Shown piece after piece: positions 17,855-27,700 of a DNA stretch of 50,500 nt (the stretch's first letter is position 1; each line of letters begins with the position of its first letter). Position numbers and translations under genes: made by a program. Source of the DNA: Akkermansia sp. (GTDB lineage: Bacteria > Verrucomicrobiota > Verrucomicrobiia > Verrucomicrobiales > Akkermansiaceae); NCBI GenBank assembly GCA_030536145.1, contig JAUNQN010000016.1, positions 1-50,500 of the forward strand, written 5' to 3'. Below the pieces are notes generated by a model, which was not told where the DNA came from, searched no databases, and worked only from the letters and a program-made list of their open reading frames with translations.

Positions 17855-17900
17855 TCAAAAAATCAGGGAGCCGGCCTGGCCCCACGCCAAACCGGCTCCC
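17855..17900 (-). terminator. Terminator of the 852-aa IdeS-headed gene
   Basis: The stem GGGAGCCGG/CCGGCTCCC with a 17-nt loop is followed on the minus strand by TGATTTTTTGA. Confidence 0.8.
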
Positions 17901-17949
17901 CTTTCATGCGCCATGGGCGCAAGTTTTTCCTGTGGGCACATGCCCCGCG

Positions 17950-20508
17950 TCACTTCCTGCGGCGGCGGGCAGCCAGGCCGGCCATGGCCAGCAGGGAGAG
18001 CATACCCGTTGCAGGCTCCGGCACGGTGCCGCTGGCGGAATCCGCGCCTCCTGCGGCCATGAGTACCGGATTATACAGGCCGGACAGGGTGCGGGCTGCT
18101 TCCAGCGTGCGCATATACTGCGCGGCGGCATCCCCGGCCAAGCCGGCGGCTTGCAGGCCGGCAGCCACGGCTGCCATGTCGGCCTCCGTCATCTCCGCTC
18201 CCTCCGGCAGCAGGGTCACGCCCCCCTCCGGCAGCTCTGCCGGGTTCCCGTCAAGCTCCGGCGTGGCCATCACCTGCGTCAGGCTGTCGGAACCGGTGGC
18301 AACAGAATCGGCACCACCCAGGGTTACGGCAGCGGCGGGATTCTCCGCAGCCACGGCCAGCTCCGGGTCCTTCAGGGCATCCACCACGGCAGGCGTACCC
18401 GGGCAGGTCTCGTCGGCCACGGGCGCTTGCTCCGCAGCAGGCAGCAGGGTGGCTGCATACTCGCGGCACAGGCGCTCAAAATCGGCAGATTCACCACAGT
18501 TGAAGACATAGGACTCCGCCTCTGCCAGGCCGGAGAGAGTCAGGGAACCGCTCACGGCGGAGGAGCCGAACAGCCCGCCCAGGTCATAGCTGTACACCAT
18601 GGTGGCGGTATCCAGCACACCGCAGACGGAGCTGAGGTCAATCACCGTATCTGCCAGGATGATGGAACCTTCCTCCACGGAGAACACGCAATCCGCGGCA
18701 TTGATAGTCACAGCCTGCAAGTGCAGGTCTGCCCCGGTCAGGGTAACCGCCACATCATCCATGCGCACGCCGCTGAAGGAAAGTGCGGCATTGGAATCAA
18801 AGGCGGCGTGGGCCACGCTGCCGCTGTTGCCGCCCGTCACTCCGGTGGCGTTCACCTGCACATCCTTCAGCACGGCCACGCCGCCGGTCTCCTTGGCAGA
18901 GACGGACAGGCAATCGAAGAAGTTGTCGCCGATGAAATCCACGGCGCCATCCATGCCGCTGCAGTGCCCGGCGGCATCACGGCCAATGTTGACCGTGCCG
19001 CTGCGGCTGTCCAGCCCGGAACCCAGGAAAGCGATGGACTGCCCGCTGCCGTTGGCCAGGTACAGGTCACCGCGGTTCGCGATGGACACGGTATCCGTGC
19101 CGCTGATGAAGATCACGCTGCCGTTGTCCGCAATGCTCAGGGTGGCACCCTCTGCATTGTAGATATCATGCCCGGCGCCGCCGGCGGCATTCTCCATAAA
19201 GGTGATGCTGGCATTGCCGCGCAGGGACACCGTGCCGGTGTTGGCAATGGCTCCACCGTTGGCGGATCCGGTCGCCTCATTGAAAGCAAAAAGGATATCC
19301 GCACCGTCCTTGATTTCCAGGTAGCCGCTGTTGCGCACGCCTGCACCGTCACAGTCCTCGCTGATGTTGCCGTAGAACTGCACCTCGCCGTTGTGCAGGT
19401 AGGTCTTGCCCTCGTTCACCAGGGCGGCACCCTGGTGGAACACGGAAGCCAGGTTCTCCATGGACAGCATGGCCCCGCGGGACACGGTCACGCCATCCCC
19501 GCCCTGGTAGTAGCCGAAGGAAAACAGCATGCTGCCGGCACCGCCGGCGGCAATCATGGCATCCCGGCCGTTGCCGAACTGCAGCCCGGACCCCTCCGCA
19601 TACTCGGAGTCGCCAATCTTCACATTCGTTGCAATACAGGTCTGCGCTGCAATCTCCGGAAAATCGGCGGCAACAGGCGCAGCCACGCCGACCGGCGTAT
19701 CAAGTGACACCACACCCGCCAGGCTCACGTGGAACTGCCCGCCAAAGCCGTCCAGCGGCGCATCCGTCAGCAGGTTCAGCATGGGGATATTGCCCATATC
19801 CGGGTCTATGGCATACCCGGCGGCCACCTCCACGCGCAGCGCACCGTACTCGCGGTCGTCGGAATCCGTGAGGTACAGGGCCGCCAGCCCACCGGCTGCA
19901 TCCGTCTCATACCCCCAGCAGGTCACGGCATGGTAGCGGGAATTGCCCATCAGGTTGGTGGGGTCCTGCTGCCATATCTCCAGGCCCACCGCCTGGCCGG
20001 CCTTGCTGAAACCAGTCTCCAGCATCTGCTGCAGCACCGCCTTGTCATCCACGCCAAAGGTGGGAACAAGCATGGAATCAGGAGCCTGCCCAGCTGCGTA
20101 ATACGCATCCTTGGCCTTCAAGGCCGCGTTGCCCTCGTTTTTGAACCACCAGTCCAGCGCCACGCAGTGGCGTCCGCCCTGGTCCGCAGTAGAGCTGGCC
20201 AGGAACTGCTCATACACGGCCAGGTAGCGCGTGCCGTCCGGCTGGCCGTAGGGCTGCCCTGCATAGCCGTTCGGGGTACCGTCCGCCGCCAGGCTGCCGT
20301 ACTGGTCCTGCCAGTACTGGATCATGTTGGAGCTTGCCGCTGCCCAGCACAGCACCGTATCCGGCGCATACGCAGCCTTGTCTGCGCTGTATGAGCCCTT
20401 GCCCACATCGTAAATCTTTCCGCCGCCTATGGTGGTGGCACTTGCGTTCCCGGCCATGCCGGCACCGATAATTGCTGCCAGCACGGCAGCCTGGATTTTC
20501 AGCTTCAT
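17950..20508 (-). CDS. IdeS-like protease with Pmp-like beta-helix and PEP-CTERM tail
   Basis: An 852-residue exported protein, second of three tandem paralogues. Signal peptide MKLKIQAAVLAAIIGAGMAGNASA. The IdeS-like head has Cys54 (VLCWAAASSNMIQYW), His193 (YHAVTCWGYE) and Asp215 (LYLTDSDD). A beta-helix passenger follows at about 290-640, with FAFNEATGSANGGAIAN, GTVSLRGN and HDIYNAEGATLSIADN. After an acidic Ala/Glu-rich stretch the protein ends VPEPATGMLSLLAMAGLAARRRRK, a PEP-CTERM-type sorting tail in place of the barrel seen in the neighbour. It has its own promoter, a long leader of about 140 nt with CTACC boxes, and its own terminator. The tail implies export and processing at the cell surface, provided that an exosortase is encoded elsewhere. 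Confidence 0.78.
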   Translation of the reverse strand: MKLKIQAAVLAAIIGAGMAGNASATTIGGGKIYDVGKGSYSADKAAYAPDTVLCWAAASSNMIQYWQDQYGSLAADGTPNGYAGQPYGQPDGTRYLAVYEQFLASSTADQGGRHCVALDWWFKNEGNAALKAKDAYYAAGQAPDSMLVPTFGVDDKAVLQQMLETGFSKAGQAVGLEIWQQDPTNLMGNSRYHAVTCWGYETDAAGGLAALYLTDSDDREYGALRVEVAAGYAIDPDMGNIPMLNLLTDAPLDGFGGQFHVSLAGVVSLDTPVGVAAPVAADFPEIAAQTCIATNVKIGDSEYAEGSGLQFGNGRDAMIAAGGAGSMLFSFGYYQGGDGVTVSRGAMLSMENLASVFHQGAALVNEGKTYLHNGEVQFYGNISEDCDGAGVRNSGYLEIKDGADILFAFNEATGSANGGAIANTGTVSLRGNASITFMENAAGGAGHDIYNAEGATLSIADNGSVIFISGTDTVSIANRGDLYLANGSGQSIAFLGSGLDSRSGTVNIGRDAAGHCSGMDGAVDFIGDNFFDCLSVSAKETGGVAVLKDVQVNATGVTGGNSGSVAHAAFDSNAALSFSGVRMDDVAVTLTGADLHLQAVTINAADCVFSVEEGSIILADTVIDLSSVCGVLDTATMVYSYDLGGLFGSSAVSGSLTLSGLAEAESYVFNCGESADFERLCREYAATLLPAAEQAPVADETCPGTPAVVDALKDPELAVAAENPAAAVTLGGADSVATGSDSLTQVMATPELDGNPAELPEGGVTLLPEGAEMTEADMAAVAAGLQAAGLAGDAAAQYMRTLEAARTLSGLYNPVLMAAGGADSASGTVPEPATGMLSLLAMAGLAARRRRK

Positions 20509-20591
20509 GTTGTCTTATAGAGAGTGTGTTGCATGCACCTCGGCGGCTCAGCGTGCAGGCGCAGGCCGGCCGGGGCACAGGGTTCTTCTTA

Positions 20592-20632
20592 GGGTAGCAG
20601 GTGGCGGGTAGCAGGCCATCCCGGGGCAGTAG
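20592..20632 (-). promoter_or_regulatory. CTACC-box leader element (852-aa gene)
   Basis: On the coding strand there are CTACTG, CTACCCGCC and CTACCC boxes. The last two are exactly 14 nt apart, the same period as in the 27776 gene leader. They start about 13 nt after the predicted transcription start. Confidence 0.5.
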
Positions 20633-20651
20633 CCAGGCGGGCAGGCGCAAG

Positions 20652-20680
20652 ATATTAGCATTTTCAGTCCAGGCTGTCAA
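20652..20680 (-). promoter_or_regulatory. Promoter of the 852-aa IdeS-headed gene
   Basis: On the minus strand TTGACA and TAATAT are separated by 17 bp. The spacer shares TGAAAATGC with the paralogue promoter at 23497. Confidence 0.7.
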
Positions 20681-20731
20681 TCCCGTTTTCCGCCCGGAGG
20701 CGTTTTTTTGCGGCACCGACATAATACGATA

Positions 20732-20758
20732 CGCCCGCCTGCATGGTGCAGGCGGGCG
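20732..20758 (-). terminator. Putative terminator of the 870-aa IdeS-headed gene
   Basis: A 12-bp GC-rich inverted repeat (CGCCCGCCTGCA/TGCAGGCGGGCG) lies 33 bp after the stop codon. The following minus-strand tract is only moderately U-rich (ATCGTATTATG). Confidence 0.55.
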
Positions 20759-20790
20759 CTCTCTTTTCATCGCATTCTTCGCTCGCAAGA

Positions 20791-23403
20791 TTACTTGCGG
20801 CGTCGACGTGCTGCCAGCCCAGCCAAAGCCAGCAGCGAAAGTGTTCCGGTGGCGGGTTCCGGCACCATGTTGTCGGCGCTACCTGCTGCACCCGGGGCAA
20901 GCAGGCCCACCTCTGCCAGGGCAGCGGTACCGGTCAGGTCACCAAGCTCTGCACCGCGCGGGCGGCGGTTGTTGTTGCGCTTGGTAGCCTTCTCATACTC
21001 CTGTGCCACCTGGTCGGCAGCAGCCTGCTGCTCAACCAGAGCCTGGTCCACGGCAGCCAGCAAGTCCTCGGCGGCGGATTCCACCGTACCGTCCTGCAGG
21101 GTCAGCGCGGCATCGGCATCATCGGGCAGCGCCACCTCCGTCTCCGCAGGCGTCTCCACGGTCTGCGTCAGGGTCTCGGCAGGGCTCAGGGCCACGGCCT
21201 CGCCCTCACCCAGCGTCACGGAGTTGTCGGGGGTCTCCACCTGCAGGGTGAGCTCCGGGTCCACCAAGCTGTCCACCACCAGGCCGGAATCCAGACTGCC
21301 GGCGTCCACCACGGGGGTGTCATCCACATCGGGAGTCACGGTAATTTCCGGCTGCTCCTCGGGCTTCTGGTACAAGCCCAGCGTGAACTCGCGGAACAGG
21401 GTCTCGAACTTGAGATCGTCGCTGATAGTGAACCAGTCGGACTGCACACCATCCTCCAACCCAGTGAAGCTAAAGGTACCGGTAATCGTCTCATAGCTGA
21501 ACAGGCTGTTGAAGTCGTAACCCTCACCCAGGCCGGCCACGTTAATGACCGTGTGGTCCAGGAACAGGGAACCGGTGCTGCTGAACAGGGAGCCGGAAGC
21601 TGTGAGGTTCACGTTGTCCAGCGTAATCTTTGCGGCAGTTGCCTGTACATCCACCATCTGCAGGGACGCAAAGGTCAGGGAGGTCTCGGAGCTGAACAGA
21701 GCCCCCTCCACCAGGCCGGTGCCATTCACGCCGCGCACACCGTAACCATCCACCACCACATTCTTCAGGTGGGCCACGCCGCCCTCTGCAAGAGCGGAAA
21801 CCTCCATCCATGTGTTGGGAGCAGAGACGCTCTGGAAGGTCACGGCACCGTTCTGGCCGGAGCAGCGGTTGGTCACATCGCGGCCAATGTACACGTCACC
21901 GTCAGCACTATCCAGATGACCACCGAAGAAAGCCAGCACATTGCCCTCACGTGCCGCCAGGTACAGTCGCCCTCGGTTTGTGATGGAGCTGCGCCCCTCG
22001 CCACTCAGGAACAAGGTGTAGCCGTTGTCGGCTATGCTCACCGTTCCCCCTGCGGCATTGTAGATATCGTCGCCCTGGTCACCCCAGGCCTGATTGTCGG
22101 AGAAGAACACCATGTCATTCCCGCGAATGGAGACGGTGCCCTTGTTATAAATAGCACCGCCGTTCTCACCGGCCATGTTATAGCCGAAGGTCACATCTGT
22201 GTTGCCCACCAGCTCCACATAGGTGTTGTTCAGCACGCCGCCGCCATTACCTGCGGTGCAGTTGAACATCGCCTCAAAGGAGCCGTGGTTCACATACACG
22301 TGCCCGTCTGCCACCACGCCACTGTCCATGAAGCCCCACACGCCCAGGTTATCCACAGCAGCCATTGCCCCGGTGCGCACATGCAGACCAGCCTCCACTG
22401 TCTCGAAATCCGTCTGCAGCGTCAGCCCGCTGCCCGCCGTGCCAGCAAGGACCACCACGTTTTGGCCGTCGCCCACCGTCACACCGCCCATGCGCTCCTC
22501 CAGGGAAACCAGGCGCGTGTTCGTTTCCACCTTATTCCCGTCAATAGTGCCGGGAGCCGCCATGGTATTCGCATACTTTTCCATTCCCGCAGGCATCACA
22601 ATATAGTCCACGGAGCTTATGCAGTACCGGTTCCGCTCGCACCCCCGGCCAAAATACGTACTCTGGTTGTCCGTCAGCATGATGGGACTCCCCCAGGAAT
22701 CATATTTCACATCCAGGCGAATGGCACCAAAGTAGCCGTCATCGGAATCCGTGACAATCACGCTCTCCAGCCGCCCGTTGCGCTCATCATAGCCCCAGCA
22801 GCTGATTTCATGGTTCATCACGAGCGCACCGGACGCATTGTACGCCATCACCTGCAGCCCCGTCGCCACCCCCTGGTACGCCATGTTGCCGCGCAGGCGC
22901 GCAAGCAGCGCGCTACCGGAACTTATAACCTGCTGCCCGCTCTGGTACATTGCCCCTATCGAATCATACTTGAAATAGCCCGCAGAATCCTGCTCCAGAA
23001 CAGTCCTGCCGCCCGCCGATACCTCGGAACCGTAGAAATACCAGTCAAACAAGTTGTACGTGAACGCTCCGGTATCAACCTTGCCTTTCTCCAGGATATC
23101 CTGGTAGATGCTCAGGTAAGCTGTGCCTGCCAGGGGGCCCGTGGCCTCCACCACACCTACAGGATAGGTATCCCTGCTCGGCGTACACTCCGACTCATAT
23201 GTATCCATCCAGTACTGCAGCAGGTTAGCGCCCGTGGCAGCCCAGCAGTAGTTCCAGTCGGAATGCGGGTTCTGCATCCCTGAGTATGTCTCCTTCCCCA
23301 CATCGTAGAATATACCACTCTGTATCGTATCTGCTTTCACAGTGCTGCCTACAGCACCGCACAGTATTGCTGCCAGCATGGCAGCCGCTAATCTTGGCTT
23401 CAT
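20791..23403 (-). CDS. IdeS-like protease with Pmp-like beta-helix and PEP-CTERM tail
   Basis: An 870-residue paralogue of the two genes downstream. The signal peptide MKPRLAAAMLAAILCGAVGSTVKA is close to that of the 1129-residue paralogue. The IdeS-like head has Cys53 (NYCWAATGANLLQYW), His198 (MNHEISCWGYDE) and Asp219 (VIVTDSDDG). The beta-helix passenger shows Pmp-like GGA/FxxN repeats (GGGVLNNTYVELVGN, FGYNMAGENGGAIYN, GTVSIRGN, DDIYNAAGGTVSIADN). The C-terminus is an acidic linker and VPEPATGTLSLLALAGLAARRRRK. The last 60 coding nucleotides differ at only four positions from those of the unrelated gene at 24723, so the sorting tail seems to move as a cassette. It has its own promoter and a CTACC-box leader. 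Confidence 0.78.
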   Translation of the reverse strand: MKPRLAAAMLAAILCGAVGSTVKADTIQSGIFYDVGKETYSGMQNPHSDWNYCWAATGANLLQYWMDTYESECTPSRDTYPVGVVEATGPLAGTAYLSIYQDILEKGKVDTGAFTYNLFDWYFYGSEVSAGGRTVLEQDSAGYFKYDSIGAMYQSGQQVISSGSALLARLRGNMAYQGVATGLQVMAYNASGALVMNHEISCWGYDERNGRLESVIVTDSDDGYFGAIRLDVKYDSWGSPIMLTDNQSTYFGRGCERNRYCISSVDYIVMPAGMEKYANTMAAPGTIDGNKVETNTRLVSLEERMGGVTVGDGQNVVVLAGTAGSGLTLQTDFETVEAGLHVRTGAMAAVDNLGVWGFMDSGVVADGHVYVNHGSFEAMFNCTAGNGGGVLNNTYVELVGNTDVTFGYNMAGENGGAIYNKGTVSIRGNDMVFFSDNQAWGDQGDDIYNAAGGTVSIADNGYTLFLSGEGRSSITNRGRLYLAAREGNVLAFFGGHLDSADGDVYIGRDVTNRCSGQNGAVTFQSVSAPNTWMEVSALAEGGVAHLKNVVVDGYGVRGVNGTGLVEGALFSSETSLTFASLQMVDVQATAAKITLDNVNLTASGSLFSSTGSLFLDHTVINVAGLGEGYDFNSLFSYETITGTFSFTGLEDGVQSDWFTISDDLKFETLFREFTLGLYQKPEEQPEITVTPDVDDTPVVDAGSLDSGLVVDSLVDPELTLQVETPDNSVTLGEGEAVALSPAETLTQTVETPAETEVALPDDADAALTLQDGTVESAAEDLLAAVDQALVEQQAAADQVAQEYEKATKRNNNRRPRGAELGDLTGTAALAEVGLLAPGAAGSADNMVPEPATGTLSLLALAGLAARRRRK

Positions 23404-23442
23404 ATAGTCTTTTTGTTAGTTGATGGGTTGTGTAGCGGGGCG

Positions 23443-23483
23443 GGTAGCCCCATCTCACAGGGTAGCGTCAGGGTAGTCGGTAG
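23443..23483 (-). promoter_or_regulatory. CTACC-box leader element (870-aa gene)
   Basis: Four CTACC boxes lie on the coding strand, at intervals of 7, 11 and 18 nt, including CTACCCTGTGAG. The first box starts about 7 nt after the predicted transcription start. Confidence 0.6.
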
Positions 23484-23496
23484 TCTTGCTGGAGCA

Positions 23497-23525
23497 ATTT
23501 TAGCATTTTCAATCCCACATGGCAA
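23497..23525 (-). promoter_or_regulatory. Promoter of the 870-aa IdeS-headed gene
   Basis: On the minus strand TTGCCA and TAAAAT are separated by 17 bp. The predicted leader is about 90 nt. Confidence 0.7.
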
Positions 23526-23583
23526 TACCAAAGTCGCATCGAGACTCTTTTTTTCTTTGCACACAGGCCACAGGTTACGTAAA

Positions 23584-23613
23584 CTCCCGCCCTGCCGTGC
23601 GGCAGGGCGGGAG
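23584..23613 (-). terminator. Terminator of the small PEP-CTERM gene
   Basis: A 13-bp perfect inverted repeat (CTCCCGCCCTGCC/GGCAGGGCGGGAG) with a GCAC loop is followed on the minus strand by TTTACG. The U tract is short. Confidence 0.6.
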
Positions 23614-23635
23614 CCGCCTTCACCTCACAGCCGCA

Positions 23636-24355
23636 TCAACGCCGCCTGCGGCGCATGGCTCCTGCCCCCAATCCCACCAGGGCCAGGACTCCGCCCGCAG
23701 GTTCCGGTGCAGCCTGCGGCCTCGACTTATCTATTGTCAGGTAGCCCACCGGCTCAAACTCCTGCGCCGTCATATTGTCCCCCAGCAGCAGCCCCCAGTC
23801 CGGGTGCGGCCCATGGTATGTGCCAAACCCGCCCCAGACCATCAGGTTCACACTCCCCGCCAGCTGCAGGTCGAACTCCGCGCCCACCTTCACCCGCGTC
23901 AGGTTCTCCTCTGTCACGTAGTACGCCCTGTAGACGGTGTCCGGCAGCAGGGTTACCGGCTGCGTGAAGTTGTTGTGCACCACGGCAAACTTCTCCTCTC
24001 CCGTTCCAGGCAGCTTCTCAAACCCGCCCACATACGTATTGCGGGATATCCCCAGCACGCGCCTGTCCGCATCCGTCACTGCCATGTACACCCCGCTCCC
24101 TATCTTCGTTCCACCGTTGTCGTTCCGCCACTGGATGGCGATTCCCGTAAGCGAGTAGTCATACCCGTCCTCCAGTCCCCCGCCGGTGTAGAAATAGCGG
24201 TCACTGCCGGACCGCAGCGCAAAGGATATGCCGGAATAGCCGTTTCCGGCATCAGAGCGCCCTATCGTCAGGTTGGAGCTCAGGGTTATCGCCTCCCCGG
24301 CTGCAGCTGCCGCCGCCGCCACCAGAATGATGATGCTTGCTATTGTATTATTCAT
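23636..24355 (-). CDS. Small secreted protein with divergent PEP-CTERM tail
   Basis: A 239-residue exported protein of unknown function. Signal peptide MNNTIASIIILVAAAAAAAGEA. The body is beta-rich and looks like a single compact domain (SLTGIAIQWRNDNGG, YMAVTDADRRVLGISRNTYVGG, TVYRAYYVTEENL). It has no IdeS triad. The tail, PEPAGGVLALVGLGAGAMRRRRR, is a PEP-CTERM-type sequence but clearly of a different lineage from the TLSLLALAGL tails of its neighbours. The start is set at the signal-peptide Met; the frame's earlier ATG at 24430 coincides with the predicted transcript start. It has its own promoter and a leader containing a hairpin. Confidence 0.7.
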   Translation of the reverse strand: MNNTIASIIILVAAAAAAAGEAITLSSNLTIGRSDAGNGYSGISFALRSGSDRYFYTGGGLEDGYDYSLTGIAIQWRNDNGGTKIGSGVYMAVTDADRRVLGISRNTYVGGFEKLPGTGEEKFAVVHNNFTQPVTLLPDTVYRAYYVTEENLTRVKVGAEFDLQLAGSVNLMVWGGFGTYHGPHPDWGLLLGDNMTAQEFEPVGYLTIDKSRPQAAPEPAGGVLALVGLGAGAMRRRRR

Positions 24356-24436
24356 TGTATCGTATTGTTTAGGTGTTTCGGGAAATTGATTCCATCCGGG
24401 CACCTGCCCGGACAATTCAACTTCCATCAATTCGGC

Positions 24437-24465
24437 ATCCTACACTAACAAATGACGTTCCGCAA
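24437..24465 (-). promoter_or_regulatory. Promoter of the small PEP-CTERM gene
   Basis: On the minus strand TTGCGG and TAGGAT are separated by 17 bp, with a leader of about 75 nt that contains a 7-bp GC-rich hairpin. Confidence 0.45.
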
Positions 24466-24652
24466 CAAATTTAATATGTTTTTTTGAAAACATTTTCAAA
24501 TTCATAACACACAAACAATTTGATACAATTTACGTTTATTATCGTATTTCCTACTTCATTGCTAAGTTTATAAGCACCATGCAGTCGGTTTTTGACTTTC
24601 ATCTCCGCCCTGCTATAGGAAATGCCACCACCACCCCCAGTCACCCCACTTC

Positions 24653-24698
24653 AAAAAAACAGGAACACCCATCCGCCTCCCCGGCAGATGGGTGCCTG
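24653..24698 (-). terminator. Terminator of the 1017-aa surface-protein gene
   Basis: The stem CACCCATC/GATGGGTG, extended by CAGG/CCTG with an inner hairpin, is followed on the minus strand by GTTTTTTTGA. Confidence 0.8.
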
Positions 24699-24722
24699 TT
24701 CATCGCTTACCGCTCCGCAATC

Positions 24723-27700
24723 TTACTTGCGGCGTCGGCGCGCTGCCAGACCAGCCAGAGCCAGCAGCGAAAGTGTTCCGGTCGTCGGCTCGGGCGCAGC
24801 CTTGTACAGGTACACCGTACCTACGTTGTTGCCACGGCCACCAGCCTGATTCCCGGAGTAGCACAGGAAGTACTCTCCCTGATAGAACTGATTTTTACCG
24901 AAAATCGTGCTGGCATCGATATGGTGCTGACCTACCAGCTCATCATTATAGTCCCAGCCGAATGCCTCGGAATAACCGTTAAGGCTGCTGACATTGAATG
25001 CAAGGTCATATCGCTCACCTATCGTCATCGCCCACACATTTTGCCAGTCGGCGTCCGAGAGCAGGACACCGACATCAAGCGTCAATGCGCCGCCAAGCCC
25101 AAGGGAACCCTCTACAGGGGTCTCTTTCATCCCCATATCCACACCACCGGAGCCGACTGCAGCAGAGACATCCAAGATAGACCCCGACAACATGCGAAGA
25201 TCGGCATCCAACATGGAAGCTGTACCTTGTCCGTTAGTAGTTGCACCACCCCATGCAAGGAATTTTTTATTTACTTTCACCTCTCCATTTTCGGTGCCGT
25301 TATCCCCCTTGTTAACATTCAGGCGGCTATCACGGGCTATAGTAAGCTCCTCAACCGTCACGGTGACATTTTCAAGGATGTTAAGAATGCCACCTGGGTT
25401 ACGTTCTATGTTACCTACACGTATGTCCGCGTTAAATTCACCAAAATCTCCCATAAAAGTCTGGGTCCCTTGCCCACACTTGTACAGATTCAAATCGGAA
25501 AGCACACCTGCAGATGTACGATACTCGTCTTGTGCATTTTCAACATACACGTCAAGCGTTCGACGTTTTCCATCAGATTTGCACACGGCATTTTTTTCTT
25601 GGCTAACAGAGCCGGAGAAAATAACAGCCTTGTTTCCTTCTCCTACCTCCTTACCTTTCACGTCACGAACACCGCAGACATAAGTATAGGAACAATCAAC
25701 ACCAACACCAAAGTCGGAGTAATTAGCATCGTTCTGGAACTCGATTGCTGCCCAGTCAGTTGGAGTATAGTCACGGAGCACCAGTACATTGTTCTTGTGC
25801 ACATCCTGCGTTCCATCATTGGCAGAAGACAGTCGAATCACACCTCTGAAATTCCCGGAATATGAGAACCCTGTACCTGTATTACCGATATAAAACACCT
25901 CTGTCAGTGATTTTTTGTTTGACTCATCTGCCATGATATTGTTTTCAAGAACCAGAGTTGCATTTTTACCATTGCTATTCAAGAACTGGATATCATAACT
26001 ACCAGCCTCCTGATAACTCGGGGTGCCAGCATCCTCTACTGAAGCCGCGCCGATGAATGTTTCCCCCCTGGCCGTGACGTACAGCCCCTGCTCGACGATT
26101 ATTTTCTGCCTTGTCTCCCCAGAATCCTCTTGGAACGCGTGGTAAAAGCGATTTTTATCACCAAAGTAATTTTCATCCATGTAGAGATTGCGGAAAGTCA
26201 AGCTGGAACCATCATCAATCCTTACTGCTGCGCGTTCAGCCTCATAATAAACATCGTTCATATAAACATGAACACTCCCAGAAATATCATGAGTTTGTCC
26301 AGGTTCGGAATTCATCCAATAGACGCTGCCACTAAAGCTAACATCATTGGTGATTACTTCACCGGCCTCGTCGAGATTCCCTCCTTCACCAGCCAGCTTC
26401 CAATAGTCTGCATACAGCGCTGCATCCTGGGCATAGAAATTTGCTTTTCCTCCCAAATTGACAGTCATATCATTCGTCACATAAAAGCCATACTCAAAAT
26501 AATCGCTAAAGTAGTGATCAAATTGCAATGTTGATTTTTCAGCAATATTGATTGAACTCAATCCTCTGATTACAGTATTGGGATTGAAAAGGACACCACT
26601 CTGAGCTTCTGTATGTTTGATGTACATATTCAACTCAGCAGAGTCCTCAGCTATCAAGTCAGCATAGAGGTTATTACCAGATCCAACCAAGTTCTCGAAG
26701 CGGATATTCATTGTTCCGCTCATTACATGGATATCGGTATTGAAATTCGAATCCTGCACACTAGCATCCAGCGTACCTTCACCCTTCATAATCAACTCAG
26801 TCGTTTTATCAGGAAGATTCCCCGTGTGATATTCCATCGCAAACAATGAATCGACAGTCAGGCTGTCTCCTTTTTTTTCGATATCAATCGTGACGACATT
26901 CTTATTCGGTGACTTTCCCTCCGCAATCTGCATACTGGTGGTGTGAACCTGTCCTTCCACCTTGGCCACAGCCCCAGACTCTCCCTCCTTGGGGAGATCA
27001 AAGAGCACCTGGCTTCCAGGAGTGAAAGGAGCAGGGGTATCAGAGGTTGTCCAATGCCATGACGCGGTCTGACCATTGTCCCACTTATTCTCGCCTCCCA
27101 ACCAAATCAAGCGTTCATCCTGCATTGCGCCCACAGGGTGGACAACGATGCGGGAAGCATCGGCGGCGAGAGAGGAGAAGACGGGGCGGGAGGAGGAGGA
27201 AGAACCAGCACCACCAGCACCACCGCCGGCGGCTGGGGCAGAAGCAGGGGAGGAAGATGAGCCGGAGGAAGAAGCGCCACCGGAGACATAGGGGGCAGCC
27301 TTGGGGGCGAGGTCCAGGGAGGACACGGAAGCGGCGGGAGCTGCGGAAAGATTCTCACCCTGGTAATCACACTTCACGGTGTAATCCACGGGGGCGGGGG
27401 AAGAGGCCTCCACAGGAACGGTGAGGGGAGCCAGGTTGTCCGGAGCGGGGGAAGAAACGGGGGCGGGAGCCTCGGTACCGTTGTCCTGAACGGGGGCAGC
27501 CATGGTGAAGGACGTACCGCCCATGCCCACGCTGGCGCTGCCGACGGAAGAGGAGCCGCCGAGAACAGCATCCAGCACATCAAGGATAGTGGCAACGAAG
27601 GCACTACCGTTGGCCTGCACAGGCGCGGCAGAGGCGGCAGGCTCACCGGAAGCGGCGGGTTCGGCAGCGGGAGACTCCGCCGCGCAGAGGGAAGCGGAAG

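Larger units (their letters stand above)
17589..17949. other. Intergenic region between two IdeS-headed genes
   Basis: It holds the promoter and CTACC-box leader of the 14199-17588 gene, an AT-rich spacer without genes (about 17720-17850) and the terminator of the next gene. B and C paralogues are therefore separate transcripts. Confidence 0.7.
24356..24722. other. Intergenic region with leader, promoter and terminator
   Basis: It contains the leader hairpin TCCGGGC/GCCCGGA (24395-24412) and promoter of the 239-aa gene, an AT-rich stretch without genes (about 24466-24600) and the terminator of the 1017-aa gene. Confidence 0.65.
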
